This document shows, piece by piece, positions 34,225 to 43,670 of a DNA stretch of 64,000 bases. A program made the position numbers and the translations under genes. The DNA comes from Riemerella columbina (GTDB lineage Bacteria > Bacteroidota > Bacteroidia > Flavobacteriales > Weeksellaceae): the NCBI RefSeq assembly GCF_030517065.1, contig NZ_CP103950.1, positions 186,001 through 250,000 of the forward strand. The letters run 5' to 3'. The notes beneath the pieces are model-generated. The model made no database searches and was not told where the DNA came from. It saw only the letters and a program-made list of their open reading frames with translations. Position 1 is the first letter of the stretch. Every line of letters begins with the position of its first letter.

Positions 34225-37200
34225 GCCATTACCTCAGCTACTGTTGGTGATGGCAATACTGAGGTGTTAAAAAAATTTATGTCAAACCTCTGTGGGATAT
34301 CCGTAGATCAGATCAAAGTTATACAAGGGCAAAGGGTTCATAATGCCATTAGTGATGATTACATCTCTGATCTATCAGAAAACCTGAGTGCAACAAAAAT
34401 AAAAACACTTAGAAATAAACTACTGAAAACCTCTGGATTTACACAGAGCGAAGTAGGGAAAATATTAAATATAAACGATAAATACGAACAATTAAAAGCA
34501 ATTGATACCATATCCGACGCCCAAGTAAATAATGAAAATCTACTCCCTGTAAGAGGACATTTTTTCACAAGAGGGATAGGCGGCGTTTATGTCTGTACCA
34601 ACCCCAAATGTACCCATCATCAAAATATAAAACCTACCAAAGCTTTAGGAACCATGACCACTATTTCTGAGAAAAAATGCAGTTGTGGCTACCCGATGAT
34701 AGAGTTAGTAGCCTGCAAAAGCTGCGGTAATATGATGCTGGAAGGCGAGGAAGTCAATGGCAGAATCACCCAAAAAGCCAGCAAAGGTTTTGAACCTTTT
34801 CAAATAGATGCGGATGATGATCTTGATGATGTAGAAACATATCACCCTCACACAATCAGGTTGATAAGAAATTATACCAACCAGAAATTGGCTCTAAATG
34901 ACTATTATACCTGTTCTATTGAACATAATGGAAATATCGATAAAAACAAGGGCGAAGATTTTATTCTAATTGATAACGAAAAATGTCCATATTGTGGCAA
35001 TCGTAATAACTTCCCAATTCATTTCAGGGTTTCATCGGCGTTTACCAATCGTATATTGTCTGATATTATTTTAGAGGAAACAAAGGAAATGGAAGTACAA
35101 ACACCATTAACTTTATCCAACGGGAAAAAATACATTTCTTTCACAGATAGTAGACAAGGGACAGCAAAAATAGCCGCTCAAATCAATATTGATGCGGAAT
35201 CTGACTGGACAAGATACCAAGTGTATCATCACTTACTCAAAATGAACAAAGAAACTAAAGTAGGTGCTGGTGGTATAGAACAACTTCATGAAAATAGAGT
35301 AGGCCTTATTAAAATGATAGAAAATGCACCTCTATTTATGAAAAAATCGTACGAACAGAACTTAAGAGATGTTCAAAGGGCTATTGAAAGCTTTGAAAAA
35401 GACACCTTCACTTCCTATAGAGCTTCTTGGAAAGAATTGATGGATGTTTTAAAATCCAAAGAAGACTTTAAAACACTATTCCTAAAAGCGGCAAAAGGTA
35501 ATGACAGTAATTTTATTACCAATCAAGACACCTATGCCAAAAGTTTGCTATACGACCAATTTGCCAGAAGAATTAAAAGAGAAAGATCCTTAGAAAACTT
35601 AGGGCTTGTGAATATTGCTTATCCATCTTTTGATGAGGTTTCTTTGCCAGAAGTAGCAACAACTTTAGGCATTTTTAAGGAAGAATGGAAGGATTTATTA
35701 AAAATAGCAGCTGATTATGTACTTAGATCAGGCTTTTATTTTGATTTTGATGCCTCTATGTATCTCTTTACTTCTAACCTGTATAGACCTAAGCTAATTT
35801 ATCCAACAAACTCTAAAATAGAGGGAGATAAATGGGTAGCGTTTAACCCAAAATCTAAAATACAACCAGGACTGGTATTGCTCATATGCGCAGGTCTTGG
35901 CTGGCATGACAAAAATGATATTGATGCAAAATCCCAAGATTTATTAAATGATTTGCTAAATGAAATTTGGAAAACACTAAAAAAATCTATTTTAGTAGAA
36001 GATAACGGCGGATATAAAATCGATTTCATAGAAAAAACCTGTTTTGAATTGGCGGGTAAGGAGTACCTATGTCCAGTAGCAAAACGCCTTTTGGATAAAA
36101 CATTTAGAGGGTATTCTCCATGGATTAAGGGCAGTCTTACCCCAGAAAATATTAGAAATTATTATATTGAAAACAATATTGATATTCAGTTCCCTCTCTA
36201 TCCGTATGTAAATAATTTAGATGAAGAAAACAATAAAATAGAAAGAACACTAATAGACCAATGGATTGATGAAAATAGTATAGAAGCAAGAGAAAAAGGA
36301 CTATGGAATGATTTACACGAAAGGGTCTTTGGTTACCGAAAACTCTATCTGGCAGGAGAACACTCTGCACAGCAGAAAAAAGAACGATTGGAAACCTTAG
36401 AAAAACAATTTGAAACAGGAGAAATCAATATTTTAAGCTGTTCTACCACTATGGAAATGGGAGTAGATATTGGCGGAATTTCAGCTGTGGTGATGAGCAA
36501 TGTGCCCCCAATGCCTGCCAACTATCTGCAAAGAGCTGGTAGAGCAGGAAGACGAGGCGAAAATAAATCTCTTTGTTTAACATTCTGTGCCCCAAACCCC
36601 ATCGGGCTCCGGACAATCAATAACCCTAAATGGGCTTTAGAACACAAAATAGCACCTCCAATCCTAAAATTTGACAGTAAAGCCATTGTTGAAAGGCATA
36701 TCAACTCATTATTTTTTGGATTATTTATCCAATCCAATGAAAAAGCAGGAATGAATATTAAAGAAAATATTGAGAATTTCTTCTTCGGTATAACGCCAAA
36801 TATGGGAGAGCTTTTTTTCAATTGGATAGATCATATAGAAGTTGAAAAATATAAAACCTCTATTGATAATTTGATAAAGAATACCGATTTTGAAAATGCT
36901 AACCATAACCAACTCAAATTTAATGTAAAAGAGAACTTCGCAGGTGTAAAAGAGGCGGTCAAAAAACAATTAGACGGATTCGATAAAAAATTAAACGAAT
37001 TAGAAAATAGCATTGGGAATAATAGTGCAGCCTACAAAGCCGTGCAATACCGAAAGAAAAATTTTTTAAAGAAGTATATCCTTAATTTCTTAGCAGAAAA
37101 CCTTTTCCTGCCGAACGCTGGCTTGCCTACAGGCATTGTGGAATTTGATAATACCAATTATGATGAAATCAAAAAAAGATTAAAAAGTGATAGATATTTT

Positions 37201-39306
37201 GAGTATCCAACCTATCCAATATCCAGCGCACTCACAGAGTTTGCACCAGGCAACTACATCCTTATAGATGGCTTTACTTACAAATCCGCAGGTATTGTAA
37301 TGAAAAATGATTGGGGAGAATCTGGCGAAAAAAATGTGATACAAGGGTGTAAATCTTGTGGCTATCAGTTTGTACTTTCCGTAGATGGAAAGGTAAAAGA
37401 TTGTTGTCCTAATTGTAACGAAGCAGACACCTTAGTAGGGATTGATTTCGGTGAGCATAAAGGTGCATATACAGAACTGATAGAACCTGTTGGTTTTGCC
37501 ATAGATCTATTTTCTACCCCCAGAAGAAACATCATTGAGAAAAATAAACCTCAGTATTTAGAGCCTTTACTATTAGGGGTAAAACCATGGGATAAAACCC
37601 AAAATACGATTTTGGACATTCGCTCCAGTAGTGAAAATCCTAAGTCAGAAATTCTATTCTATAATACTGGTGACGGACAGGGCTACAGCGTTTGTTTGGA
37701 TTGTGGAAGAGTAGAAAACGATCATAAAAAATTAGAAGAACACCGTAGATTAAGAGGCGGAAAGAATGAATCGGATGAAAATAAATGTACCGCAAATCAT
37801 ATCCATGACCATGTTATTTTAGGTGCTCGGTTCAAGACAGATTTTACAGAATTACGCCTAATTAACCAAGACGGAAAATTAGTAAATGATAAGATATTGA
37901 TCTATTCGTTAGGCGTTGTTTTCAGTAAAACTTTAGCAGAATATCTTGCTGTAGAAGAGGCAGAAATAGGTTTCGGAATCAAGCAATACAAAGACTATCA
38001 AACCATTTTTATCTATGATACAGCACGAGGCGGTGCAGGGTATGCCTCGCAGTTTAATTTATATGTCAACGAAATATTAAAAAAATCCCTTGATACGCTA
38101 AAAAATTGTAATTGTGAAGTGGCTTGTACCAAATGCTTAATCGATAGAACTACACAATGGCATTTAGAAAACCTGGATAGAAACCTTGCCGTAGAGTGGT
38201 TAGAGTTTGCACAATCCAAAAAAATTCCAAATACACTAAAAACTTCAGAATTTAAGGTCATCCCTATTTTGTCAAATATACTCAATGACATCAAAAGTGT
38301 TCGGTACCATGAACATATCAAATCCATTGATATTCATGTAAACAATCAGTTTGATCAATGGGAAATAGAAAAATGCGAATGGTTAGAAAATATAAAAGAA
38401 AAAAATACAGAGATTAACCTGATCATAGAAGGGAGGCCTATCTCGCTTGACAATTTTCATGACAAACTGAGTTTATATAAACTGAGCCTTAAATATAATC
38501 TGAAAAAAGGAGAACATAAGCAAATAGCAAAAGGTTACAGACTCCAAGCCACTGTAGTTCTATCCAACGGAAAAGTATTAAGCTACATTAGCACAGCCCC
38601 TTATAGCGGATTAACCCCTAAATTATTGGCAAATAACGAAAGCGAAAGTTATAAAATATTTTTAGATGCTCCTCAAAAATACCACGACTACGAACTTCCT
38701 AATTTAGCAGACTCTAACATTAGTGATATTAAAATAAAATCATTTCCAGCCTATTTTTATAGCGATAAACTTGCAGGTTTAGTATTAGAACAGTTAGAAG
38801 ACAAAGCTTCTTTTATTCGTAAAATCGAAGGTAAAACATTCACAATAAACTATATAGATAAATATAATAAATCGGAATTCTCTCTAAGATTATTGCTCCA
38901 GTTTATTTCTGGTTTTCAGGCATATACCAATATGATCATACAAAAATTGAATATCCATTTTGAGGAAGACGGCTTTAAATATTCAAAAAATATTTCCTTT
39001 CCTTATTATCTTATCTATAATTATGCAGATTTAGAGGATTATGAAGAGGATTTAGAGGCGATGAGCCCAGCATTAACCTTTGATGTTGAAACGATCACAC
39101 AACCTAAACTACCACATTATAGATATTTAGAATTTATTTCTGATGATTTTTCTTTTACGGTGCGTATTGATGGAGGAATAGCCCACGGAATAAAGCCTTT
39201 TAGAAAAATCCTAAAAGGAGAATTGCCCAAAGATAATATCAATTTTGAAATTAAAAAAGATGTTATGCACGACCTTATTTACACAATAATCTTAGGGGAT
39301 AAATAA
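33862..39306 (+). CDS. druE: IS982 transposase amino end fused in frame to truncated DruE-like DUF1998 helicase
   Basis: A single 1,814-codon frame. Residues 1-121 are transposase. From 122 the sequence is a superfamily 2 helicase beginning at motif III ([13 protein letters not shown] at 125-127); the Walker A and DEAD/DEAH motifs that should precede it are gone. Remaining helicase features are [14 protein letters not shown] (about 425) and motifs V and VI ([14 protein letters not shown] about 858; [11 protein letters not shown] about 890). Cysteine pairs of zinc type lie at 245-290, 375, 1163-1185 and 1278. A DUF1998-type end is present ([14 protein letters not shown] about 1384; [15 protein letters not shown] about 1416). 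The retained 1,690 residues plus a lost first RecA domain would give about 2,000-2,100, the size of Druantia DruE rather than DISARM DrmA. The fused product cannot be an active ATPase on its own. Confidence 0.75.
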   Translation: MNNLIQNYKIILKELKETCKNIPTKKQIRKPKLSDMELVALNITAEYMSINSEIQLFRCIAGTELDSKIERSVYNKRKRKLFSYIEKIRKTLSEKFSDFTDVFIVDSTPIEICKVSRAHRSAITSATVGDGNTEVLKKFMSNLCGISVDQIKVIQGQRVHNAISDDYISDLSENLSATKIKTLRNKLLKTSGFTQSEVGKILNINDKYEQLKAIDTISDAQVNNENLLPVRGHFFTRGIGGVYVCTNPKCTHHQNIKPTKALGTMTTISEKKCSCGYPMIELVACKSCGNMMLEGEEVNGRITQKASKGFEPFQIDADDDLDDVETYHPHTIRLIRNYTNQKLALNDYYTCSIEHNGNIDKNKGEDFILIDNEKCPYCGNRNNFPIHFRVSSAFTNRILSDIILEETKEMEVQTPLTLSNGKKYISFTDSRQGTAKIAAQINIDAESDWTRYQVYHHLLKMNKETKVGAGGIEQLHENRVGLIKMIENAPLFMKKSYEQNLRDVQRAIESFEKDTFTSYRASWKELMDVLKSKEDFKTLFLKAAKGNDSNFITNQDTYAKSLLYDQFARRIKRERSLENLGLVNIAYPSFDEVSLPEVATTLGIFKEEWKDLLKIAADYVLRSGFYFDFDASMYLFTSNLYRPKLIYPTNSKIEGDKWVAFNPKSKIQPGLVLLICAGLGWHDKNDIDAKSQDLLNDLLNEIWKTLKKSILVEDNGGYKIDFIEKTCFELAGKEYLCPVAKRLLDKTFRGYSPWIKGSLTPENIRNYYIENNIDIQFPLYPYVNNLDEENNKIERTLIDQWIDENSIEAREKGLWNDLHERVFGYRKLYLAGEHSAQQKKERLETLEKQFETGEINILSCSTTMEMGVDIGGISAVVMSNVPPMPANYLQRAGRAGRRGENKSLCLTFCAPNPIGLRTINNPKWALEHKIAPPILKFDSKAIVERHINSLFFGLFIQSNEKAGMNIKENIENFFFGITPNMGELFFNWIDHIEVEKYKTSIDNLIKNTDFENANHNQLKFNVKENFAGVKEAVKKQLDGFDKKLNELENSIGNNSAAYKAVQYRKKNFLKKYILNFLAENLFLPNAGLPTGIVEFDNTNYDEIKKRLKSDRYFEYPTYPISSALTEFAPGNYILIDGFTYKSAGIVMKNDWGESGEKNVIQGCKSCGYQFVLSVDGKVKDCCPNCNEADTLVGIDFGEHKGAYTELIEPVGFAIDLFSTPRRNIIEKNKPQYLEPLLLGVKPWDKTQNTILDIRSSSENPKSEILFYNTGDGQGYSVCLDCGRVENDHKKLEEHRRLRGGKNESDENKCTANHIHDHVILGARFKTDFTELRLINQDGKLVNDKILIYSLGVVFSKTLAEYLAVEEAEIGFGIKQYKDYQTIFIYDTARGGAGYASQFNLYVNEILKKSLDTLKNCNCEVACTKCLIDRTTQWHLENLDRNLAVEWLEFAQSKKIPNTLKTSEFKVIPILSNILNDIKSVRYHEHIKSIDIHVNNQFDQWEIEKCEWLENIKEKNTEINLIIEGRPISLDNFHDKLSLYKLSLKYNLKKGEHKQIAKGYRLQATVVLSNGKVLSYISTAPYSGLTPKLLANNESESYKIFLDAPQKYHDYELPNLADSNISDIKIKSFPAYFYSDKLAGLVLEQLEDKASFIRKIEGKTFTINYIDKYNKSEFSLRLLLQFISGFQAYTNMIIQKLNIHFEEDGFKYSKNISFPYYLIYNYADLEDYEEDLEAMSPALTFDVETITQPKLPHYRYLEFISDDFSFTVRIDGGIAHGIKPFRKILKGELPKDNINFEIKKDVMHDLIYTIILGDK

Positions 39307-39327
39307 ATGGTTAGGCTGATAGAAAAG

Positions 39328-39389
39328 AAAAAAACTACGAGTGCAGATAGACTGCACAGGTGATTCATAAGTTTGCATTAACAAAAATG
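39328..39389 (+). repeat. Right imperfect direct repeat flanking the helicase cassette
   Basis: This segment repeats the WYL 3' end (codons K-N-Y-E-C-R and TAG at 39348-39350), taagtttg, cattaa and an ATG, matching 32978-33049. It marks the boundary between the inserted cassette and the older downstream module. Confidence 0.7.
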
Positions 39390-39398
39390 ATCAAACTT

Positions 39399-39740
39399 AT
39401 GAAAACACAAAATCAACTGTACTTGGTACTGAGCAAACCATGGTTTCAAGAAATTCTTAACGGAACCAAAAAAGAGGAATACAGAGCTTTTACTGATTTC
39501 TATATCAGTAGATTAGCGGTGGTAGATGACGAAGGTTGCATTGTGGATACCAAAACCTACGACACGGTGAAATTCCAAATGGGATACGGCAAAAACGCCC
39601 CTCAAATGGTAGTAAAAGTCAAAAGAATTCGCTTGGATATAGACGAAGATGTAGATTTAGACGCTGGCGATTTGCTCACCGCTGATAATTGCAATTTTAC
39701 CATCGAATTAGGCAAAATTTTAGAAACTTCGAATTGTTAA
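39399..39740 (+). CDS. ASCH-domain protein
   Basis: The protein has about 113 residues and a PUA-like ASCH fold: LYLVLSKPWFQEILNGTKKE followed by EYRAF shows the usual basic W-x-x-x-I-x-x-G-x-K-x-x-E-x-R pattern. The YGKNAPQMVVKVKRIRLDI stretch forms the barrel. ASCH domains bind RNA and some are nucleases. The start could be ATG 39387 or 39399; the second begins MKTQNQLYLV and fits the domain better. It stands first in a compact group with the DUF6915-like, unknown and HIRAN genes. Confidence 0.8.
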   Translation: MKTQNQLYLVLSKPWFQEILNGTKKEEYRAFTDFYISRLAVVDDEGCIVDTKTYDTVKFQMGYGKNAPQMVVKVKRIRLDIDEDVDLDAGDLLTADNCNFTIELGKILETSNC

Positions 39741-39758
39741 ATTAACCGCAAATATATC

Positions 39759-40163
39759 ATGGGAAAACCTCATCATCACGCACAGAGTAGCTGCAAGATT
39801 TTTGGCGGCAAGATGGAAGATTATTTAGAAATTCATCTGTTATTAGACAGTAGCAAAATGGCATTTGCCGACAATAGGCACCGTGCTCTTACGCACAATA
39901 GTTGGTTTATCAACCATATTTTACCCAAAATATTTGGGGATACCATTACCAATAGCGATGGCAAAAAAATCTCTGTGATTGATATTGGCGAGCAGCATAT
40001 TTTGGAAGATTTTGCTCAGGAATTTATCCCCACAGCACAGGATTATCTAACGCTTATGGATAAAGCCCACTGGATGAATGGGCAAGGTTTGCCACCTTCT
40101 ACATTTTCAAAAAAAGTAAGCAACAAAACCACATTATACACATTTAAAACAGAGAAATTATGA
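39759..40163 (+). CDS. DUF6915-like protein
   Basis: The 134-residue protein is rich in His. It opens with a cluster (GKPHHHAQSSCKIFGGK) and has LLLDSSKMAFADNRHRALTH and a central WFINHILPKIFGD. The pattern of conserved histidines suggests metal binding. I recall this family as DUF6915, often found with WYL regulators and ASCH proteins in Bacteroidota, but its function is unknown. Its stop overlaps the next start by four bases, so the two are coupled. Confidence 0.7.
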   Translation: MGKPHHHAQSSCKIFGGKMEDYLEIHLLLDSSKMAFADNRHRALTHNSWFINHILPKIFGDTITNSDGKKISVIDIGEQHILEDFAQEFIPTAQDYLTLMDKAHWMNGQGLPPSTFSKKVSNKTTLYTFKTEKL

Positions 40164-40852
40164 GTTACGGATTAGAAAATTTTTTAGCAGAATTAGAATC
40201 GCCACCACAAGATATGAAGGCGTTTTTTGAGGAAAATAAATATTTTATTCGAGGAAAAGGCTACGGAACTCCCGAATTAGAAATGAAATATCTTCACAAT
40301 ATTTTTTTGAAGATACAGAAAAAACACCCTGATTTTCAGAAGTTTTCGTGGGTGCAATACAATTCTTTTAATGATAATTATCACTATTTCAAATTGTTAG
40401 AGTTTGGGGTAAATGATTTTCTTGAGGTGTATCCACATTTTATATTTTCTTTTTATCCAGATGATCATGATAAAATACCCTCCGAGATCAGTTTTTATGT
40501 AGAGAATGTTTCGGAACAAATCAAATTTGCGAAGAAAAAGAACCTAAAATATAACGATGAAGGGCTGGTTAAATACAAACATTTTGAGAAATTCAGAAAA
40601 TATATCAATAAGAAAAATCAACATCTGATCACGCCATCGCTTCAGTTTTTATCCCTTATAAAAATAATAGAACTCAATTTGAGCATGTATTATTTTCTAT
40701 ACACTTTTGGAAACGGAGTGAAGGTAGAGTTTAGCACAGAAGGCGTTCGGGTAACTCAACTTTCTGGAGATGAGCATGATATGGATCCTTTGGGAGTAGG
40801 AATGGATTTTGACGATGCTAATAATTTCGAAAAATTTGACTTTAAGATTTAA
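40160..40852 (+). CDS. Hypothetical protein in the WYL/ASCH module
   Basis: The 230-residue protein is not recognised. It is rich in Phe, Tyr and Lys, with no membrane segment. The amino half shows FFEENKYFIRGKGYGTPELE and KFSWVQYNSFNDNYHYF. The last 25 residues are acidic (DEHDMDPLGVGMDFDDANNF). Its start overlaps the stop of the DUF6915-like gene, so expression is linked. The pair may act together; a function cannot be deduced. Confidence 0.6.
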   Translation: MSYGLENFLAELESPPQDMKAFFEENKYFIRGKGYGTPELEMKYLHNIFLKIQKKHPDFQKFSWVQYNSFNDNYHYFKLLEFGVNDFLEVYPHFIFSFYPDDHDKIPSEISFYVENVSEQIKFAKKKNLKYNDEGLVKYKHFEKFRKYINKKNQHLITPSLQFLSLIKIIELNLSMYYFLYTFGNGVKVEFSTEGVRVTQLSGDEHDMDPLGVGMDFDDANNFEKFDFKI

Positions 40853-40882
40853 TCTATGCATCTCCACTGCATCGTTCATCTT

Positions 40883-40890
40883 TACTTTTG
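40883..40890 (+). promoter_or_regulatory. Promoter of the HIRAN gene (TACTTTTG)
   Basis: This is a clear TAnnTTTG match 45 nt before the ATG at 40936, so the HIRAN gene can be expressed apart from the three genes before it. Confidence 0.55.
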
Positions 40891-40935
40891 TAAAAGCAAA
40901 AAAAATCAAATAAATACATTAAAAAATCAAATCGT

Positions 40936-41271
40936 ATGGAAACAAGAAAAAACAGAGAGCACCTTGCCAATTTCTTTATCGCAGGGCTCACCTATTATGA
41001 AGCACCGTTGTGCTTTAAAAAGTTAAAAATCGGTACTCGGCTCACTTTGGTGTGGGAGAAAGACAACAAATATGACGCCAGAGCCGTTGCTATCTACTAC
41101 AAAGATTTCAAATTAGGCTTTGTTCCACGCACAGAAAATCGTATTTTTTATAAACTCCTCAAAATGGGACATTCCGATTTATTCGAGCTGCTCATCCAGC
41201 AAGTGGATCCACACGCCTACCCAGAACAACAAATCCGAGTAGTTGCCCACTTGATCGGTGAGGAGGGTTAA
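40936..41271 (+). CDS. HIRAN-domain protein
   Basis: The 111-residue protein consists almost wholly of a HIRAN domain: FFIAGLTYYEAPLCFKKLK, then GTRLTLVWEKDNKYDARAVA and LGFVPRTENRIFYKLLKMG. HIRAN domains recognise 3' ends of single-stranded DNA in helicases such as HLTF; stand-alone bacterial versions are unexplained. It has its own promoter and closes the WYL/ASCH module. Downstream lies repeat-bearing intergenic DNA. Confidence 0.88.
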   Translation: METRKNREHLANFFIAGLTYYEAPLCFKKLKIGTRLTLVWEKDNKYDARAVAIYYKDFKLGFVPRTENRIFYKLLKMGHSDLFELLIQQVDPHAYPEQQIRVVAHLIGEEG

Positions 41272-41276
41272 GATTG

Positions 41277-41300
41277 AATGATTCAAAGATTGTAAAATCG
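41277..41300 (-). repeat. 24-bp inverted repeat, left copy
   Basis: This is the exact reverse complement of 42659-42682 (core attttacaatctttgaatc). The two copies face each other around the Crp-like and DinB genes. The same 41272-41510 gap also holds a cccctcttt/aaagagggg hairpin near 41315-41339 and a 24-bp segment (41341-41364) that recurs inverted at 44576-44599. Confidence 0.7.
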
Positions 41301-41510
41301 TGAAGATGGGGAAAATCCCCCTCTTTTTTAAAGAGGGGAAGCGGAGAGCCTCCGCACGCAATTAACCTCCATTTGAAAGGTGTAGGCAAAATTATCCTTT
41401 GGAGATAAGGGAGGCTCACAAATAACCAAATTCACGATTTTCTAAATTTTTTAATTTTAAATCCTTAAATTTGGAAAATCAGCAATCTAAAAACACTAAA
41501 CACTTTTCCA

Positions 41511-42011
41511 ATGCAAGACCTTATCCAGTTCGCAACGCAAGAAATCACGCTCAAACGCCACGAACTCATCAAAAATTGTGGAACCACCGATACCAATCTG
41601 TATTATGTGGTGCGTGGGAGTGTGCGGATTTTTATCATTAATAAGACAGCGGAACACACCATTCGGCTGGGGTATCAGGGCGATTTTATCACGGCATTAG
41701 ATAGTTTTATTTCGGAGAAACCATCAGCAATGGGCATTCAAGCGATGAAGAATACTGCGCTAAAAATCATTCCGAAATCACAAATTCAGCCATTGATAAA
41801 AAATCACCCTGAACGCTGGATAAAAATGCTGGAAACACTATTGTTACAACAGGTTGAACGCGAACAAGATCTCCTCGCAGCCACGCCACAAGAGCGCTAT
41901 TGCCGTGTGTTAGAACGAAGCCCAAAATTGTTTCAAGAAATCCCTAATAGATACATTGCCAATTATTTACGAATGAGCCCCGAAACCCTCTCTCGGCTTA
42001 AAAAATCTTGA
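41511..42011 (+). CDS. Crp/Fnr-family regulator
   Basis: The 166-residue protein has a cyclic-nucleotide-binding-like domain (NLYYVVRGSVRIFIINKTAE, then RLGYQGDFITALDSFISEKP) and a short carboxy DNA-binding region ending NRYIANYLRMSPETLSRLKK, the usual recognition segment of Bacteroidota members. It is shorter than the typical 190 residues at the amino end. The ligand is unknown. The DinB-family gene follows 53 bp later on the same strand, a common pairing in which the regulator controls the neighbour. Confidence 0.85.
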   Translation: MQDLIQFATQEITLKRHELIKNCGTTDTNLYYVVRGSVRIFIINKTAEHTIRLGYQGDFITALDSFISEKPSAMGIQAMKNTALKIIPKSQIQPLIKNHPERWIKMLETLLLQQVEREQDLLAATPQERYCRVLERSPKLFQEIPNRYIANYLRMSPETLSRLKKS

Positions 42012-42064
42012 TTTTCGTCAAGAATTGATGATTTTATTTTGTTGATCTTTGCACAAAAATAAGT

Positions 42065-42625
42065 ATGAAAACCGATGCTTTGATACACGATTTATTGGCA
42101 CACACAGCACAAATTACCCGCCGAGCCAAAGCCCTAAGCCAGCTCGATGAGGCTGCCCTCCGTTGGAAACCACAGCCCACTGTATGGAACATTTTGGAGT
42201 GCATAGAACACCTGAACCGCTACGGCGATTTTTACCTCCCAGAAATGGAACGTAAAATCCGCCATTCTCGTACGACACCCCAGCTTGAATTTAGAAGTGG
42301 AATATTAGGTAAGTATTTTGTTAATAGCATTTTACCTCAACTAAAAACAAACAAAATGAAAACGGCGAAAGACAAAAATCCGTTAAATGAAACCCTTGAT
42401 ATTTCGGTGTTTTCAAAGTTTTTAAGCCAGCAAAACCAACTTCATTATCTTTTGGAGCTATCACAAATCGTAAACCTCAACCGAGTCAAAATCCGCACTT
42501 CCATTTCGCCCTTGATTCACCTAAAGCTTGGCGATGCCTTACAATTTTATGTCTATCATATCCTCCGCCATTTTCAACAAATTGACTGTATTTTGGAAAA
42601 AAGCAAAATGCAGAGAGGCAGGTAG
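42065..42625 (+). CDS. DinB-family protein
   Basis: The 186-residue protein forms a four-helix bundle of the DinB/YfiT type. Probable metal ligands are His in LECIEHLNRYGDFYLPEM and in YVYHILRHFQQIDCI near the end. Members include thiol transferases that use mycothiol or bacillithiol and many of unknown action. The upstream Crp-like gene probably regulates it; a gatctttg motif lies 13 nt before its start, so it may also have its own promoter. Confidence 0.82.
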   Translation: MKTDALIHDLLAHTAQITRRAKALSQLDEAALRWKPQPTVWNILECIEHLNRYGDFYLPEMERKIRHSRTTPQLEFRSGILGKYFVNSILPQLKTNKMKTAKDKNPLNETLDISVFSKFLSQQNQLHYLLELSQIVNLNRVKIRTSISPLIHLKLGDALQFYVYHILRHFQQIDCILEKSKMQRGR

Positions 42626-42658
42626 CACCCGCTGACAAATAAGAGCTTCACAAATAAA

Positions 42659-42682
42659 CGATTTTACAATCTTTGAATCATT
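42659..42682 (+). repeat. 24-bp inverted repeat, right copy
   Basis: This is the exact reverse complement of 41277-41300. Just before it, ggtagcacccgct (42621-42633) recurs at 44874-44886 with gctgacaaat/gctggcaaat after it, showing a dispersed intergenic repeat. Confidence 0.7.
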
Positions 42683-42704
42683 AAATCTTTTAATTTCTTT
42701 ATTT

Positions 42705-43355
42705 TCAACCCCCTTCCTCTTCTATTTTTTTGATGATTTCGGAAATGTGGGTGGCGGTGGTGTAGCCTTTGGCGAGTTGAAAATAACGCTCATCGGTGGT
42801 TTTGAGGAATACCTGCGGAAAGCTATTCACCTGCAACGCTCGGGCATAGGCATACGCCTCGTCTACCGCTGTTTGCACCGCCTCCGACTGCATTTTGGCT
42901 AAAAAATCATCTTCCGAAAGTCCAAAATGAGCGGCAGTCTCTCGGTAAAGAGCCTCGCCGTTGGGGTTGAGTCCATTTTGGTAAATATTGATTTGTAGCT
43001 GAATAATGAACGCCAATTGCTCCGCCTGCGTTTTTCCGTACGACTGAAAGGTAGCAAAAGCCCTCGCCGTAGCATCGGAATTGACGATATAATTCTCCTG
43101 TGCCACCAGCCCGTCTAAATATTTTTCGGTAATCACCGCCCCAGAATATTCGGCAACGCGGGCATATGCCTCACGGAAATTATCGCCCAAAATGCTCTGA
43201 ATACCCTGTTGTTGGGCTTCGGGGAACATCCCACCGCTCACGAATTGAAAATCGTGCGTGGCGTGCCATTGCTCAAACAAGGCTTGCATCTGCGGCTCAA
43301 AGCCGTAGCACCACGAGCAAAGTCCATCGTAAACATAAATAATCGTTGGTTTCAT
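42705..43355 (-). CDS. DsbA-family (FrnE-like) thioredoxin-fold protein
   Basis: The 216-residue cytoplasmic protein lacks a signal peptide. The redox motif CSWC is in IIYVYDGLCSWCYGFEPQ at about residues 12-15, and the cis-proline loop is NSFPQVFLKT near 186. The helical insertion is of the FrnE/2-hydroxychromene-isomerase type. It may act as an oxidoreductase in the cytoplasm; the partner is unknown. The gene stands alone among repeats. Confidence 0.88.
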   Translation of the reverse strand: MKPTIIYVYDGLCSWCYGFEPQMQALFEQWHATHDFQFVSGGMFPEAQQQGIQSILGDNFREAYARVAEYSGAVITEKYLDGLVAQENYIVNSDATARAFATFQSYGKTQAEQLAFIIQLQINIYQNGLNPNGEALYRETAAHFGLSEDDFLAKMQSEAVQTAVDEAYAYARALQVNSFPQVFLKTTDERYFQLAKGYTTATHISEIIKKIEEEGG

Positions 43356-43533
43356 CGTTGTTTAAATTTTTAGTTTAGCGTTTATTTTTAGGCGAAAACG
43401 CAACGCCTTTATAATCTCCAAAATACCTTTTCTTCATTAAAAATCAATGAAAGCAGTTGAGGGAAAAGTGCTATCAGTTTCCTCTTTTTCTTCCATCAGG
43501 CTTGAAGAAAATTTTCATCTCGTTCCCAACTTT

Positions 43534-43599
43534 TTTCCCTCTCGATGGAAAAATATTTCCTTCCCGATACAGCAAAATTTCCCTCCCGATGGAAAAAAC
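43534..43599. repeat. Three 22-bp tandem repeats
   Basis: Units at 43534, 43556 and 43578 share the frame tttccctcccgatggaaaaa; the middle one is diverged (gatacagcaaaa). The period is exactly 22 bp. They lie in the 315-bp gap between the SDR gene and the DsbA-like gene. The rest of the gap is A/T rich with no gene visible. Confidence 0.75.
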
Positions 43600-43634
43600 A
43601 CCGCAACACTCATCAGTGTGTATTGGTGTTTTAT
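43598..43634 (-). terminator. Probable terminator of the SDR gene
   Basis: Read on the minus strand, nested arms (acacc...ggtgt and acact...agtgt) end in a run of six T just past the SDR stop codon. Confidence 0.55.
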
Positions 43635-43670
43635 TGAAACTTCAAACTCCTTATTGACAACAGATTGTGA

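Noticed and set aside
33862-39306. Reading the giant helicase as DISARM DrmA or DpdJ
   Set aside because: No methyltransferase, phospholipase-D or deazapurine genes are nearby, and the retained length plus the missing first domain is too great for those families. DruE fits better, but a search is needed.
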